Part shown: positions 11,891 through 23,754 of the stretch, piece by piece
How the letters are laid out: each line of letters begins with the position of its first letter
How positions within the stretch are numbered: the first letter of the stretch is position 1
Source: Pseudoips prasinana
Lineage: Eukaryota; Arthropoda; Insecta; Lepidoptera; Nolidae
Direction of reading: 5' to 3'
DNA: 64,000 nucleotides
Assembly (NCBI GenBank): GCA_951640165.1
Contig: OX621241.1
Location: forward strand, 3,606,001-3,670,000
The notes under the pieces: model-generated
Told to the model about the DNA's origin: nothing
What the model saw: only the letters and a program-made list of their open reading frames with translations
Database searches by the model: none
Position numbers and translations under genes: made by a program

Positions 11891-12204
11891 TTTTTACTAT
11901 AATTATTAATATTATAATATTTATTCTGTTCCAAACTAAAGTGGAAGTAGTATCTTTAATAATTCAGTTTAAACTCCCCGCATTTAAATTAAGTAGGTAC
12001 AATAACAAAAATATATGTGACTTTAAATTTCCAACATCTCTAAAGCATGCCTAACGAATAAAATATGAGAGTATGTACCTAATTTATTACAAAAAAAATA
12101 CATAACACAAATACAAAAGAAAAAACATAAATATGAATAAATGACCTTTATAGTTTAAAGTTGATTATACATTAAGGTGAGACCTCTGTATAATACTTGG
12201 CACT
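11891..12204. other. Nothing recognised
   Basis: AT-rich. Confidence 0.45.
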
Positions 12205-12397
12205 TGATTACTTATAAGCTTGTGCTATGGAAACCAGAAAACTGATATATTACATATACTTTTCTTTTGTAAATACATAATTATATAGATAAATTACACA
12301 CAGACTCAGGACAAACAGACATGTTCAAGCACACAAATATCTGTCCTAGGTAGGAATCGAACCCACTTCTTACGGCGCAAAAGGCAAGCCTTTATCA
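12205..12397 (-). repeat. SINE S2 copy
   Basis: 'ctatggaaaccagaaaactg', 'agactcaggacaaacagaca', 'gtaggaatcgaaccca'. The head is diverged. Confidence 0.75.
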
Positions 12398-12527
12398 AAA
12401 TTTGTCAACCGATTTTGATTATTTTTTATTTGAGAGATAGAAATCTTTTCGAGATGGTCCTACATTCATTTTGGTCAAGTTGTTTGTAATAAAGAAATTT
12501 TGTAGTCGATGGTATATTTTTTATAAT

Positions 12528-12779
12528 AATAATAATATCTAGGGACAATGTCACACAGATCATCCTAGCCCCCAACTAAGCAAAGCTTGTACTATGGGTA
12601 CCAGGCGACGATATACATACTTATATAGATAGATAAATACTTAAATACATAGAAAACATCCATGACTCAGAAACAAATATTCGTGCTCATCACACAAATA
12701 TTCGCACTTACCGGGATTCGAACCCAGGACCACCAGCTTCGTAGGCAGGAGCACTACCAACTAGGCTATGGTGCCCGTC
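12528..12779 (-). repeat. SINE S1 with 14-bp target duplication
   Basis: Full reverse-strand S1 flanked by an exact direct repeat, atattttttataat, at 12514-12527 and 12780-12793. The duplication length and the AT-rich site fit target-primed reverse transcription. Confidence 0.85.
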
Positions 12780-12849
12780 ATATTTTTTATAATCATTAAT
12801 ATGTACACGTCATTTCTCTTAATTTTCCGAAAGCCGTAATTTCTCTTGT

Positions 12850-13030
12850 TCATCATATCATCGGAAAGACATCCACTGCTTCGACAAAGGCTTCCCCCAG
12901 CTATCTCTTAGAATTGCCTGTCTTGAGCTACCTGCATCTAACGACTTCCAGTGACCCTCACAAGAACATCGGTCCATCTTGTAGGCCCACGCCGCGTCTT
13001 TCGGTTCCTGGTCGCGACTCGAGAACCAAG
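12850..13030 (-). repeat. R LINE 3' fragment, diverged
   Basis: 'aagacatccactgcttcgac', 'catctaacgacttccagtg' and 'ggttcctggtcgcgactcg' match the R tail. Abuts an S3 copy. Confidence 0.6.
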
Positions 13031-13034
13031 TTAA

Positions 13035-13195
13035 TCCCTGTGTCACGGGGTACTTTACAAACATATAATAGACGGACACAAATTACATCCAGAATCAGAA
13101 CAACCATTTATGGGTAACACAAATTGCAGTTGTCCGGCACTCGAACCCGCGACACGAAGCGGCGAGGTGACTGTCTTAGCCGCTGCGTAACATCG
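13035..13195 (-). repeat. SINE S3 copy
   Basis: 'tgtcacggggtactttacaa', 'actcgaacccgcgacacga', 'gtcttagccgctgcg': reverse of S3 tail and head. Confidence 0.75.
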
Positions 13196-13577
13196 ATGAG
13201 CTAAAAGAATAATTAAAAATAACGTTATTTCTCTCATGCACCAGAAATTATATAACTTGTTTTTCAGTTGAGCATTGCATAATAATTACAATATCGTAAT
13301 CAATTTTGAGAAATATAGTCAATAATTAAGCTAAAAGAATAATAAAAATTACATTAGTTACAGTATTCCAAAGCATTAAACGTCTCTGTTTGATCCTATT
13401 AAGCAACTTCGAAGTTTAAATATTGTGTTTCGATTAATGTTACGTGATATCTCCATTCTTAGTGAACTGATAACCATAAAGAATCTTTTGTAGATGGTCC
13501 GGTATAAATTTTTGTTCAAACCGGATTACAAACTGAGGATATAGAAGTACCTACACATAATTAATAATAATAGCCTG
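13196..13577. other. Nothing recognised
   Basis: AT-rich with no clear feature. Confidence 0.45.
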
Positions 13578-14092
13578 GAATATTATTCACACACGGCCAT
13601 CTAATCCCAAATTAAGCAGAGCTCTTGCTATGGAAATCAGATAACTGATGTACTACATATACTACGTTTCTTTTGTAAATACATATTTACCGTAGTCACC
13701 GTAGCCTAGTTGGTAGTGCTCCTACCTACTAAGCTGGTGGTCCTGGGTTCGAATCCCGGTAAGTGCAAATATTTGTATGATGAGCACGAATATTTGTTTC
13801 TGAGTCATGGATGTTTTCTATGTGTATAAGTATTTATCTAACTATATAAGTATGTATATCGTCGCCTGGTACCCATAGTACAATCTTTGCTTAGTTTGGG
13901 GCTAGGAAGATCATCCTAGCCCCATACATGTGACATTGTCCCTAGATATTATTATTATTATTAAAAAATAGACCCATATACTCCCAGACACAGGCAAAAA
14001 AGACATGTTCATGCACACAAATATCTCTCCTGGGTGGAAGTCGAACCTGCGGCGTGAAAGGCAAGCATCTGCCAACCACGCCACTGACTCGT
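13578..14092 (-). repeat. SINE S2 split by an S1 insertion
   Basis: The S2 tail lies at 13578-13690 ('ggccatctaatcccaaatta') and the S2 head at 13973-14092 ('gaagtcgaacctgcggcgtg'). The S1 copy between them is in the opposite orientation and interrupts the S2 body just after 'aaatacatattta'. Confidence 0.75.
13691..13972 (+). repeat. SINE S1 nested in S2
   Basis: Complete S1: head 'caccgtagcctagttggtag', tail 'ctttgcttagtttggggct', then a duplicated tail piece and (ATT)n. It is younger than the S2 it splits. Confidence 0.8.
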
Positions 14093-15649
14093 CTTCTCCT
14101 CAATTAGTAGACGTAACTTAAAGAATTTAACCTCGCTATGGATTACACGTGTATAATACTCGACAAAAAATTACTTCCTATACAAGAATAACGATCAGCT
14201 GATGCTTTATAAGTTTTTTATACTTGTGCAGAAACTAGATGTATGGCGTCAATCACTTGGGCCAACTAAAATACCAGCGCTACAGCAATTCTTGCTGTAG
14301 CTAATGCATAAGTTGAACCCATTTACGATACACAGCAAAATGTTTTGTTAATAAGCATCTACTGTACTTGGTATTGTTCTGTATTGTGAATAAAATTAAT
14401 TCTTTCTACTCTTTTCTTTTTTTTATGATATTCATATTTTGCACAAACTGGTTCTCAGATATTTTGTTTTCTTTCATTTGTTTCGTGTTACACCTTTTAT
14501 GAACAAAAGTTAAAGTTTATTAAAAGTTATTTAAAACTGAAATTATTGGGGTATTTGTATTAGGTAGGTATTATACTGTATCTTCAATGAGAAAAACCCA
14601 TATTTAATTACGCAATAGGTCTCATAGTATGTAATATGGTCGAAAATAAAAACATTTTGACTACTAGTTACTCGTGAAGCTTTCTTACGGTGAGATATAC
14701 CGATACCTGTGTAATCTTATTATGGATTATAGATCGCAAAGTGTTCCGCACTGAGTTCTCACGACCTGCGCGCGCGTACCCGACACATGAATGGCCATAC
14801 ATACGATAGCAAAACGGACATTCGTATCAGTTACTACTGTAGAAGGTTTGGTTACTTAGAAATGTCAAGAAATAAGAATAAATAGTTATTTTTATGTTTA
14901 ATTCCATAAATACTTGTCTATTTAAATTGTAGAGTAACTGTGTTTTCCTTGTATTTTGATTACATGTATAACTTAAACCTAAAGTTTAATACTTTAATGA
15001 GGTTAGATTTTGGTTAGGATAGCTACAATAGGTTATCTCAGTAGCTACTTGCAAGAACTAGAATGCGATACGATCGAAACATCAATAGTAAATTATTCCC
15101 CAGATCTTATATTCTTGCGACAGCAGAAAGAGGACACGTAAGGTCCTCTTTCTGTTGTTTTCGGCTGCTCCGTAATCATTTCACTGCTTATGTTATTCTA
15201 CCAATGCACACTACATTCATGTCAAGTCTGCTTTGACTTTGATTTTGGGTTTAGCCTTATTTAAAAACACTGATCACTTGAACTCGTTCAACTGAACAGT
15301 TTTTATTAATCGTGTTTCTCAGAATTCCATATAACTTTTTTGCCACTAATGAGTTCTTTTAATTTTGATTTGATAATTATTTATAGAATGATACAGTGCA
15401 CTTGGTCATCAATGATAATACGTAATGTTTTAAATACAACAAAGCCTATATGAATATTAATGTTTTAAGAATGAACATTTATCCATATTATTATATTAAT
15501 TTATTGGGCATATGGAAACCCGATCTTATATTATTTGCCTGATGAGTTGTCTCACCTAAATAAATTTACCCAGATATCAATAACAACAGTACGTAACAAT
15601 GGCCAATGCATAAGATTATCCTATACAACCTCCTACAATTACAAGTACT
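14093..15649. other. About 1.5 kb with no gene or family recognised
   Basis: AT-rich, apparently low in repeats compared with the rest of the window. It contains one strong hairpin, listed separately. Confidence 0.5.
15121..15157. other. Strong hairpin
   Basis: The arms cagcagaaagaggac and gtcctctttctgttg (15 bases, one G-T pair) enclose a 7-base loop. A microRNA-like or foldback origin is possible but not shown. Confidence 0.6.
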
Positions 15650-16152
15650 ATGAAAGCATCGCTTGTTTTACACGCCAGGTCATGGGTTCGATTCCCACCC
15701 AGGGCAAATATTTGTGTGCATGAACATGTCTGTTTGTCCTGAGTCCAGACCATAATTATTTATACAAGTATGTATTTACAAAAGAAAAGCAGTATATGTA
15801 GTACTATCAATGCCCGCGGACTTCATTCCGCGTTATAAATATTTTTGTCCCTGCCCGTTTGGCCCGCGTAATACTTCGGGTTAAAAGTTCGGGATAAATA
15901 AAAAATATGCCGATTAATCATAGCCTATGACACTCCACAACAAAGTAGCTTTCTACCGGTGAAATAATTTCGAAAATCGGTTCAGTAGATCCAGAGATTA
16001 CCTCTTACAACGTCACAAACTCACAAACCCACAAACGTTACCTCTTTATAATATTAGTAAAGATATCAATTATTTGGTTTCCATAGTACTAGCTCTGCTT
16101 AGTTTGGAATCAGATGGCCGTGTGTGAATAATGTCCCAGCATATTATATTAT
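15650..16152 (+). repeat. SINE S2 split by a T insertion
   Basis: S2 head and body at 15650-15811, tail at 16064-16152 ('tttccatagtactagctctg'). The gap is exactly the T insertion with its target duplication. Confidence 0.75.
15812..16063 (+). mobile_element. T element with 7-bp target duplication
   Basis: A 252-bp segment starting gcccgcggacttcattccgc and ending 'ataatattagtaaaga', bounded by tatcaat at 15805-15811 and 16064-16070. The duplication and the A/T-rich 3' end suggest a 5'-truncated LINE or its parasite. Confidence 0.7.
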
Positions 16153-16365
16153 ATTATTATATATTGAACAGCCCTAGCATATAAGGATCTTGGGAACATA
16201 AAATATTCTTGAAAGTTCTTTTTAAACCGGGGTCCAATTAATTACTTGGAACCCTTGGACTATAACTTTTTAAGGGTATTTTCGGAAATGTCTGAGTAAA
16301 TAAATATAGGAAACGACAAAAGATCACATTGGGTTTTTAATATGTTATTCTTTGTGTATGTAGTT

Positions 16366-16658
16366 TTGATGTGAAACATCTATAGCCGCACGTAAAACAG
16401 ATTTCTGGCGTGGCGACGCATGCCGTGGTATTTTTTTTTTGTAGTTCCTATCACAATATGTTCTTTTAGACTTCGACTTGACTTCGACTTTGACTTCGAC
16501 TGCGACTTATAATTCGACTTCGACTGCGACTTATACTTCGACTTCGACTTCGTCTTCGACTTCGACATGACTTCGACTTTGACTTCGACTGCGACTTATA
16601 CTTCGAGTTCGACTTCTGCATATTACTTTTACAAAATAATGTCGATGTTTCACATCTG
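16366..16658. repeat. (TTCGAC)n minisatellite between inverted 13-mers
   Basis: Imperfect hexamer array (ttcgac variants) at about 16469-16618. It lies between gatgtgaaacatc (16368-16380) and its exact complement gatgtttcacatc (16644-16656). The Lys/Ser-rich reverse-strand ORFs come from the hexamer and are not genes. Confidence 0.75.
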
Positions 16659-16699
16659 CCAAGCGTCCCGTGACGGTTCACATTTTTTTTTTATTGTGT

Positions 16700-17902
16700 A
16701 TGTATGTCAATGGTTATTGATTAGAGAAAACGTTAATTTATTAAACACGTGTAGGTTAATTTGAAATACATACAAGACATACCATATCATGGAGCTTTAA
16801 TTATTCCGCGCGTTGAATTCTTTTGAACTAGTTAACAGTTGAATTTCAAAAATATGTTGTCTTTTTGAAATAAGATGAAATTAAATTCATCACTATTTAG
16901 ACTTAGCCAAATCAAGTTTAATAATATTTTATGGTGCAGAATATGAAAAGCCACTACCGCATTCGAACTACACCTGGTGCTACCTAGTGATTGTAGCATG
17001 AACTAACTAATCCGCGTCCGAATCATTCCTCAGTATAAGACCCTTGCACGAACAACAGTATACAGCTTTTCACTGCTAGAAAGAGGCAGCACTTCACTTC
17101 ATAACAAGACCGACATGTGGGAAAGGGATAGCAATATTGTCGCGTGACTGGTTAGCATTGCAAGGTCGTCGCAAGAGGTGAGTGACACCAATCTATAAAG
17201 CTGCTTCTGTAATAATATGAACTTTAAAGCTGTAACGTAAAGGTTGATATTCATAGTGAAAGTAGATGTGACTAAATTGTGCGTCGGCGCATTTCGCGTG
17301 CCAAATCATCGTGTTTTGATTTTGTAGGCACAATTGGTGTTTAATCGATGAATTACCGATCGATTACAGTTGATCTACCGTGATATGTGCGGTGTTTATA
17401 ATTTGGTTTCTGTGCAAAATTCAATATTTTTTTGCTTGACTTTAAACGTAATAATAACAACTAACAGGTAGGTATCTTTTTAAGAAATATGTGTAGTTCT
17501 TTTCACGTTTTTTTTATTTTATGAAACTCACCTGAGGTTAATAGCCGACTCGAGCGGCTATCGCTTTTTGAAAATATTCGATAGCATGCTAATATGCCGT
17601 ATCAGTATGGATTATAGAAAAAATATTGATTTCGATACGGTAATAATGTTGCCTCGTGTATTTTTGTTATTGTTGTAAATCCTAGATTCGGTGTTATTTT
17701 TACAAGCCGGCAAGATATGGTTCACCTGATGGTAAGAGCTTACCACAGCGTATGACACTTGCAACACAAATCATTCACGGCTTTATCACTCACGGTTTGC
17801 CGTACCTTCCTTGCTGACAAGTTACACATGTGTCGCGTATACCGGTCTACTATTTGTGTGACTCCCATTAATAGATGTTTAGATTTGGGTGTGATTTCAG
17901 CC
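16700..17902. other. Mostly unrecognised; possible splice donor
   Basis: No coding region seen. 'caagaggtgagtgac' near 17173-17187 matches the insect 5' splice consensus and is preceded by a less AT-rich stretch from about 17030. This is only a weak hint of an untranslated exon. Around 17708-17765 there is a faint match to the repeat at 62805-62900 (cacctgatggtaag). Confidence 0.3.
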
Positions 17903-18147
17903 GTTGTTTGCTGTGTGGCCGTCGGCGGTATAACGCCACCCCATCTTATCCAGTGGGGGTGCAGAAATCGTCTCGAAGGAATATCGTTCAGAGAACGGGG
18001 AGCAGCGCCTCCCTGTATATTATGACTATGATTGTGCGATTCGTGTGCCAACCGTAGCAATTCTGGCATATTCCACCAAATTATGGGTACAACTCCATTG
18101 TGGAAGGCCTTTGTGCAGCAGAGGACGTCGTTCGGCTGACATGAGGA
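17903..18147 (+). repeat. K repeat copy
   Basis: 'gtttgctgtgtggccgtcgg', 'ccagtgggggtgcagaaatc', ending 'ttcggctgacatgagg'. Overlapping ORFs on both strands are incidental. Confidence 0.75.
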
Positions 18148-19317
18148 TGTGTCCGTTATTTGTTAGGCCCCTGAAATACAGACAAGTATTTTCCTAGTGC
18201 GGCCCTTGTCTTTCTTAGATATAATAATACATACTGTTGTTAGTAGTGCATTCTGTAAGGAGGTACCTATTCCCCAGTCGATTCGCCTATTGAGCGGAAG
18301 TAATATCCTCCTGATCGAATTCAGGCCCCGGTTGCCAGCCAACAGCCATCTTCGCAGGACTTATTAGAGTGCACAAGTGTGGCTTATTGTAGTTTTCGTA
18401 ATGTGCAATGATTTTTACATAACATATTACTACTCATTACGAAACCTATTGACAAATTATCCCCCGTGCACAACATGGAGCTTGCAGCAGTGGTAAACAC
18501 ATGGGCAGACGATTGGTACTCCCCCACACGCGCCGCAATAAAGAAGTGCCTAGCTAGCGCGTGGTTGTAAAGGAGCAATCTATGCAAGCCTCCTCGAACA
18601 TAGCCGACGCACAGAAAAAGCGTGGGAGCTCCATCAGCATCCTTCTATTGAACTGGACGCGAAAGGCACCATACGATTTCAGCGATGCTGCATGCACAGA
18701 AAAGAGTTATTTTTAATTTATTAGTTCCCCGCGATACAGATTATTATTTCTAGTTCGGTGGTTATAGAGAGTGCGCATGTGTTTGCACACTCATGCGGTA
18801 TAATATGTCCTGCTAATCCGCGTTCTGATTGGACGCCGTACTCGAAATTCGGCCTGGAATCCTACTAGATGACTAAAAATATACAATATTGTAATTTTAT
18901 TTATAATCTAAATGTAATTAATGAATTGATTCAATATAATTTATATATTTTTAGCTAGTTACTGGATTAAAGATATTATAATGTATGTAAGTCCTAATTG
19001 AATTTGAAATTGCCCCGCGCGATTCACATGCGTGCGCGTGCGAACCGTTTGAGATAACTGCGTAATGCGAGCTGATTATTTTCATGTAATCTTTTAGTAG
19101 TTGTAGCAATGGAAAATTTCAACTATGTGGAACTTACTTAAGAGATCCACTACTTATTCTATGGTAGAACTTGTAGTTTACAACATAACGGTATTTTACA
19201 ATTCTATTGGAAACTATTATTGATGTGAAGTATTGGCATTCTTAGGAGGTAAGGCAATGGACTTAGCATTTGGTACTAGTATCTTATATACCGGCTATTC
19301 TTTTGTTTTTCTTATAT
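18148..19317. other. No gene; one old S4 fragment
   Basis: An S4-like piece lies at about 18770-18865 ('gcgcatgtgtttgcacactc', 'gtactcgaaattcggcc'). The remainder shows nothing I recognise. Confidence 0.4.
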
Positions 19318-19319
19318 TA

Positions 19320-20601
19320 GGTCTTTACCTATGAAATTGCCGTTCTGCAGTACTGGCCATTTCAAATCAAAATAATTTTTGTTTGGCTAAGAATTCTAAT
19401 TTCAAATTAATTTTATTTTAAAAACATGGATTCTTTTTTCCAAAAGTAGTCATTTCTTTATTGATTAGTGTTACATTTTCATCGCATTTCAATCTTTTTC
19501 GTCATCATGGATACGTTAAAAATTCGAGTAATTATGGAATATGAGTACCGTCGTGGCAGCAACGCGGCACAAGCGGCACGCAACATCAACGACGTTTACG
19601 GAGCTAACACTACAAACCAACGCACCACCTGTTATTGGTTTGCTCGCTTCCGTTCTGGAAATTTCGACCTGAAAAATGAACCTCGCGGTCGTCCGAAGAC
19701 TTTGGTCGACAATGACGAATTAAAGGCGGTTGTGGAAGCTGATGATACACAATCTACGGCTGAATTAGCAGCAGCTTTCGACGTTAGCGTCAAAACAATA
19801 TTGGTCCATTTGCGTCAAATTGGCAAGGTAAAAAAGCTTGACAAATGGGTGCCCCACGAACTCAATGATCGCCAGCGCGAAGTACGCGTCGAGACGTGCC
19901 TTGCACTGCTCAACAGACACACAAATGAAGGAATTTTGAACCGCATTGTTACCTGCGATGAAAAATGGATTCTGTTTGATAACCGCAAGCGCTCAGCAAG
20001 TTGGTTGGATCCTGGTTCAGCACCTAAACAATGCCCTAAACGAAAACTTACCCCTAGAAAAGTGATGGTCACTGTTTGGTGGTCTAGCGCCAGTGTGATT
20101 CATCACAGCTTCTTACCAAACGGGGTGAGCATTACTGCAGATGTGTACTGTGAAGAACTGAGCACAATGATGGAGAAGCTGGCGCATCTCCAACCAGCAT
20201 TGGTCAATCGCTCGTCTCCGCTGCTCCTGCACGACAACGTGCGACCTCATACTGCACAGCAGACGGTCTCCAAGTTGCAAGAACTGGGGTTGGAAGCTCT
20301 CCGTCATCCGCCCTACTCACCAGACCTTGCGCCTACAGACTACTACTTTTTCCAGAATTTGGATAACTTCTTGGCGGGAAAAAAATTCAATACCCGAGAG
20401 GCAGTACAAAATGCCTTTGAAGAATTTGTTACCTCCCGTCCAGCTGATTTCTTTAAGAAGGGCATCAATAAACTGCCACTGCGATGGCAAAGATGCATTG
20501 ATTGCATGGGTGATTACTTCGATTAATACAAATAAAAAAAATCATGAATAAAATTCGTTTAAATTTTTTCATACAAAACGGCAATTTCATACGTAAAGAC
20601 C
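19320..20601 (+). mobile_element. Complete mariner element, 1282 bp
   Basis: Terminal inverted repeats begin ggtctttacctatgaaattg (left) and its complement at the right. They match over about 25 bp with one difference (c/g). TA flanks both ends (19318-19319, 20602-20603), the mariner target duplication. A single intact transposase frame fills the interior. Size and structure fit a full-length, possibly active copy. Confidence 0.93.
19507..20526 (+). CDS. mariner transposase, 339 aa, intact
   Basis: Cut-and-paste transposase acting in the nucleus on its own inverted repeats. The start chosen is the ATG at 19507 (MDTLKIRVI), because the 13 upstream codons of the longer frame are AT-rich leader. 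Residues 1-110 form the paired helix-turn-helix DNA-binding region, followed by the linker motif WVPHEL (114-119). The catalytic triad is complete: D151 in TCDEKW, D243 in LHDNVRPH and D278 in SPDLAPTDYYFF. There are 34 residues between the last two, the DD34D signature of mariner proper. The length matches the family (about 340-350). Sequence style ('NRHTNEGILNRIVTCDEKW', 'WLDPG') recalls the cecropia-type mariners of moths; that subfamily call is from memory. No frameshift or stop interrupts it. Confidence 0.93.
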   Translation: MDTLKIRVIMEYEYRRGSNAAQAARNINDVYGANTTNQRTTCYWFARFRSGNFDLKNEPRGRPKTLVDNDELKAVVEADDTQSTAELAAAFDVSVKTILVHLRQIGKVKKLDKWVPHELNDRQREVRVETCLALLNRHTNEGILNRIVTCDEKWILFDNRKRSASWLDPGSAPKQCPKRKLTPRKVMVTVWWSSASVIHHSFLPNGVSITADVYCEELSTMMEKLAHLQPALVNRSSPLLLHDNVRPHTAQQTVSKLQELGLEALRHPPYSPDLAPTDYYFFQNLDNFLAGKKFNTREAVQNAFEEFVTSRPADFFKKGINKLPLRWQRCIDCMGDYFD

Positions 20602-20639
20602 TATTACTTATGACGTATTGCGGCAGTATGACTGGCATG

Positions 20640-20830
20640 TTGGTCTAGCTGTTAGAGATCCTGACTAATTAGCCAGACGTCGAGGGTTCAATACCTACCA
20701 AGGAGAAATCTTTGTGTGATGTACATGATTATTTGGTCTGTAAGTGTGTAATTCATCAGTTGTCTGGTTACTGCCTGTACTATACAGGCTCTGCCTAGTT
20801 TGGGATCAGATGGAAGGGTGTTAATTGTTT
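20640..20830 (+). repeat. SINE S5 copy
   Basis: Diverged tRNA-like head ('gttggtctagctgttagaga', 'agggttcaatacc'), body 'tttgtgtgatgtacatg', tail 'aggctctgcctagtttggga' homologous to the S2 tail. Confidence 0.65.
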
Positions 20831-21482
20831 CAAGATTCATTTGGCTAAGTTAACAATACATTACATGCATGATTTTGCTCCACCAATTTAATAATATAAA
20901 AATAAACGTATCAATAATAGGAAATTTTTCAATTTTATTATCAAGTTAGTATACCAGACTTCACATTACCATGACATCTTGAATTATTTTACTAATTAGC
21001 CTTAGAGACCAAAAGAATACAACGCAAGTTTGTTTTGTATTAGTAGCAAACTTGGGTTGAATTCTTTTGGTTAAAATTAAAGAACATTGTAGCCGCTTGA
21101 TGAGATCTAAACAGAAAATGTATGGCCTGCGTTGAAAGATCAATTCAAAACATTCAATCACAGATACCGTTCCATCATCGTGACTGTAATCCCTGTAAAA
21201 CTCCAAAGCTATAATAGTTCTATGGTAATACCATTCTTAGAAAATGTAAATATTACTTATAAACAAAACTCAGAACGGGATTACTTAAATATTGAAAAGT
21301 TAATATCTTAAAGCCATATAATATATACTGTTTAAGTAACGACTTTTAAAATACATTAAGTCCAGGGGATACCCCCAGGATTGCGAATGAACGCTGCGCA
21401 GCTGCGCAGGAGTGAACTATTTTTATCAATTGTTTATTTTGCTTGCAATAGTAAGTTGTGGGCATATTCATCATTACAGCTA
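20831..21482. other. Nothing recognised
   Basis: A local inverted match occurs at 21007-21077: 'accaaaagaatacaac' against 'gaattcttttggtt'. No gene seen. Confidence 0.45.
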
Positions 21483-21724
21483 AATAAGTCCACTGCTGGA
21501 CAAGCCTCCCTCAAGAATCGTCTTGGGGGGATATGCCATAATCGCCACGCTTGGCAGGCGGGTTGGCGATCGCAGTAAGATGGTCATAGTACTCCGAAGG
21601 AAGCTGCTGCCCGTCCTCTGGTAGATATTCCCTCGGGTTGACTTCTACGCCCCCACGGGATGAGTTGGGGTGATGATATTCTGATTCTGATATTTGTCGC
21701 CGTCACCACACAGTAGGTAGTATT
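21483..21724 (-). repeat. K repeat copy
   Basis: 'gtccactgctggacaagcct', 'ccataatcgccacgcttggc', 'acgcccccacgggatgagtt', 'gccgtcaccacacag'. Confidence 0.8.
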
Positions 21725-21784
21725 ATGATAAAAAAAATATTATACATTTATACATGATTTTATTTATAGAATACTTATTTCTAG

Positions 21785-21990
21785 AACGTCTCATTGGAAA
21801 CTAGCTACTTGCGCGGGACATACGTACCTATAAAGTGGACAAGTGTGTGCACACACACAGGGACACTTTCTATTCCATCACTTTCATGATCCGATGGGAC
21901 ACCTAGCGACACGATCGGAGAGTGGTCAGACACAGGACAGGTGGATGGGTTGTAAACTCCCAGAATTGGGGTGGATACTGAGTAAGAAAG
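21785..21990 (-). repeat. SINE S4 copy, truncated
   Basis: 'gaaactagctacttgcgcgg', 'gacaagtgtgtgcacacac', 'tgatccgatgggacacctag'. The tRNA-like head is lost. Confidence 0.7.
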
Positions 21991-22404
21991 AATAAAGATC
22001 AGCTGACGCATTTAGTACGGGGCGCCAATTATTTTCTCATTGCATAAACTCCTTTCTTTTAATTAGTTTAGTTTTTTTTATTTTATTAGATACATATGTA
22101 TATTGCGCTCCTAGAGTTATATACACTATTTATTTTACATCTTGTATAAAAATTGTAAGCTAAGAGCATATAAGATTTAATTTAGAATGGGATCCGTGCT
22201 TATGTTGAAGCATGCCTTTATGGACTAATAATGAGTCACAGCTTGTTTAATTAATCAAATCAGTTGAGTAGCGCTAAAGACTAAATTCTCAGCACTATCA
22301 ATTAGAGTATTAGAGTAATTTATGTAATTGTATATCATTTCTCATAATTAAATAGCAAGTTAATTCAATTTAATGGGCATGGTATATAGCTCGTAAAACC
22401 GATG
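21991..22404. other. Nothing recognised
   Basis: AT-rich. Confidence 0.45.
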
Positions 22405-22552
22405 ACGGCTGCCTTGACAGAAAGGTTGTCGAGTAGCGACCAGGAACCGGGAGACGCAGCGTGAGCAGACCCTCTGCAAGACGGACCGATGACCTTGTGT
22501 GGGTCGCTGGAAGCCGCTGGTTGCGGATAAGCCAAGACCGGTAATTGTGAAT
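22405..22552 (+). repeat. R LINE tail fragment
   Basis: 'gtcgagtagcgaccaggaac', 'gacggaccgatgaccttgtg', 'ggtcgctggaagccgctggt': the R pol C-terminus in sense orientation, degraded. Confidence 0.65.
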
Positions 22553-23754
22553 ATTTTTAGGTGATAACTTTGTCCAGCATTTAACTAGTTTTAGCGTATA
22601 TAATATTCAATTTATTATTAATGCTTTGTACTAATAATAAATTGAACAAAATGTGAACGCACATTTTTCTATGTAAGTAGCAACATTATACTTTATTTAA
22701 AAATTCATCGAGGACTACATACTGAAGAGCCCAACATCTTTTATGTGTTTTGGTAACAGATAAAATAGTATACATACAGAACATTCTAAGAAAACCAATC
22801 GTTTTATGAGATAATAAAAACTTTTAAGTTCAAGCTCAAAATTACCGCAGTTATAAACAACGCCATCTCGCCGCACTTGGTCGAACCTCTTTGTTAGTGG
22901 CCACCCGCGATGCTACGCGCGTGCGCATCGTAATGTAAAGGGTTACTGGTAGAGGCACTGCGTTCGATTTGGATTTACTCCAAATCCAAGTCAAAAGTTT
23001 AAATTGATAATGTAACTTATTTTTGGTATTATAAGCAGGTTGACCTAAGCCTTAGTTATGGAAAGTAAGCACCAACAGAGTTAAATAGAGTACGAAACAG
23101 AATTTATTTGAAAGCATACCATATTGTTGTCATATTGTATAGTATCCTACTAACCAAACTCTTTCATATGATATCCAGTTGTGAAAAAAAATGCTATCCG
23201 CCATTTTACACAACTAATCACACTCCCGACTAATTCACCTTTAAAAAAAAACAAAATCAAAATAACTTTATCTGTTCGAGAGCTATGTTGCCACCTCATA
23301 GATATCTGTGGTTGTCACAGACAGATACACAAACTTACAAACAACTTACAACACCCCGTCGTTTTTGCTTCGGGGGTCAAAAATAATGAAGTTCGTACCT
23401 TTGCGTAGTCAACAGGTGAGGCATTGACGGGACAAGTGAACAGGCCCTCGCTGTAACAAAACAAACACATATTAATCACAAGAAAATAACACATTTAGAA
23501 CACCTAAAATACATGTACAATTGGGCGTCAGCCAAATATTTGTAGGCCGGCGAGAAACGTGACCCAATGAAGTCCCTACTACTCTTGTAACAGACAGTGT
23601 GGCGTCGTCGAAGAACAAGAATAAATTAATTTATACCTACGAAATATTGAGATACCAATAGGTCATTGGTGATGCCCTGTAGTTTAAACGGTTTGATGGT
23701 AATTATCAATTCTACCGCGCCATAACAATTATCAACTTATGTACATATCTACTC
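22553..23754. other. No gene; one old repeat fragment
   Basis: About 23255-23395 ends 'tttttgcttcgggggtcaaa' and resembles the dispersed repeat at 37020-37312. The rest is unrecognised. The 75-residue ORF there is chance. Confidence 0.4.

Noticed and set aside
11641..12054. 137-residue ORF
   Set aside because: It crosses an R LINE tail on the wrong strand and AT-rich DNA. No motif.
16380..16681. Lys/Ser-rich reverse-strand proteins of 62 and 71 residues
   Set aside because: They arise from translating the TTCGAC hexamer array and have no independent coding evidence.
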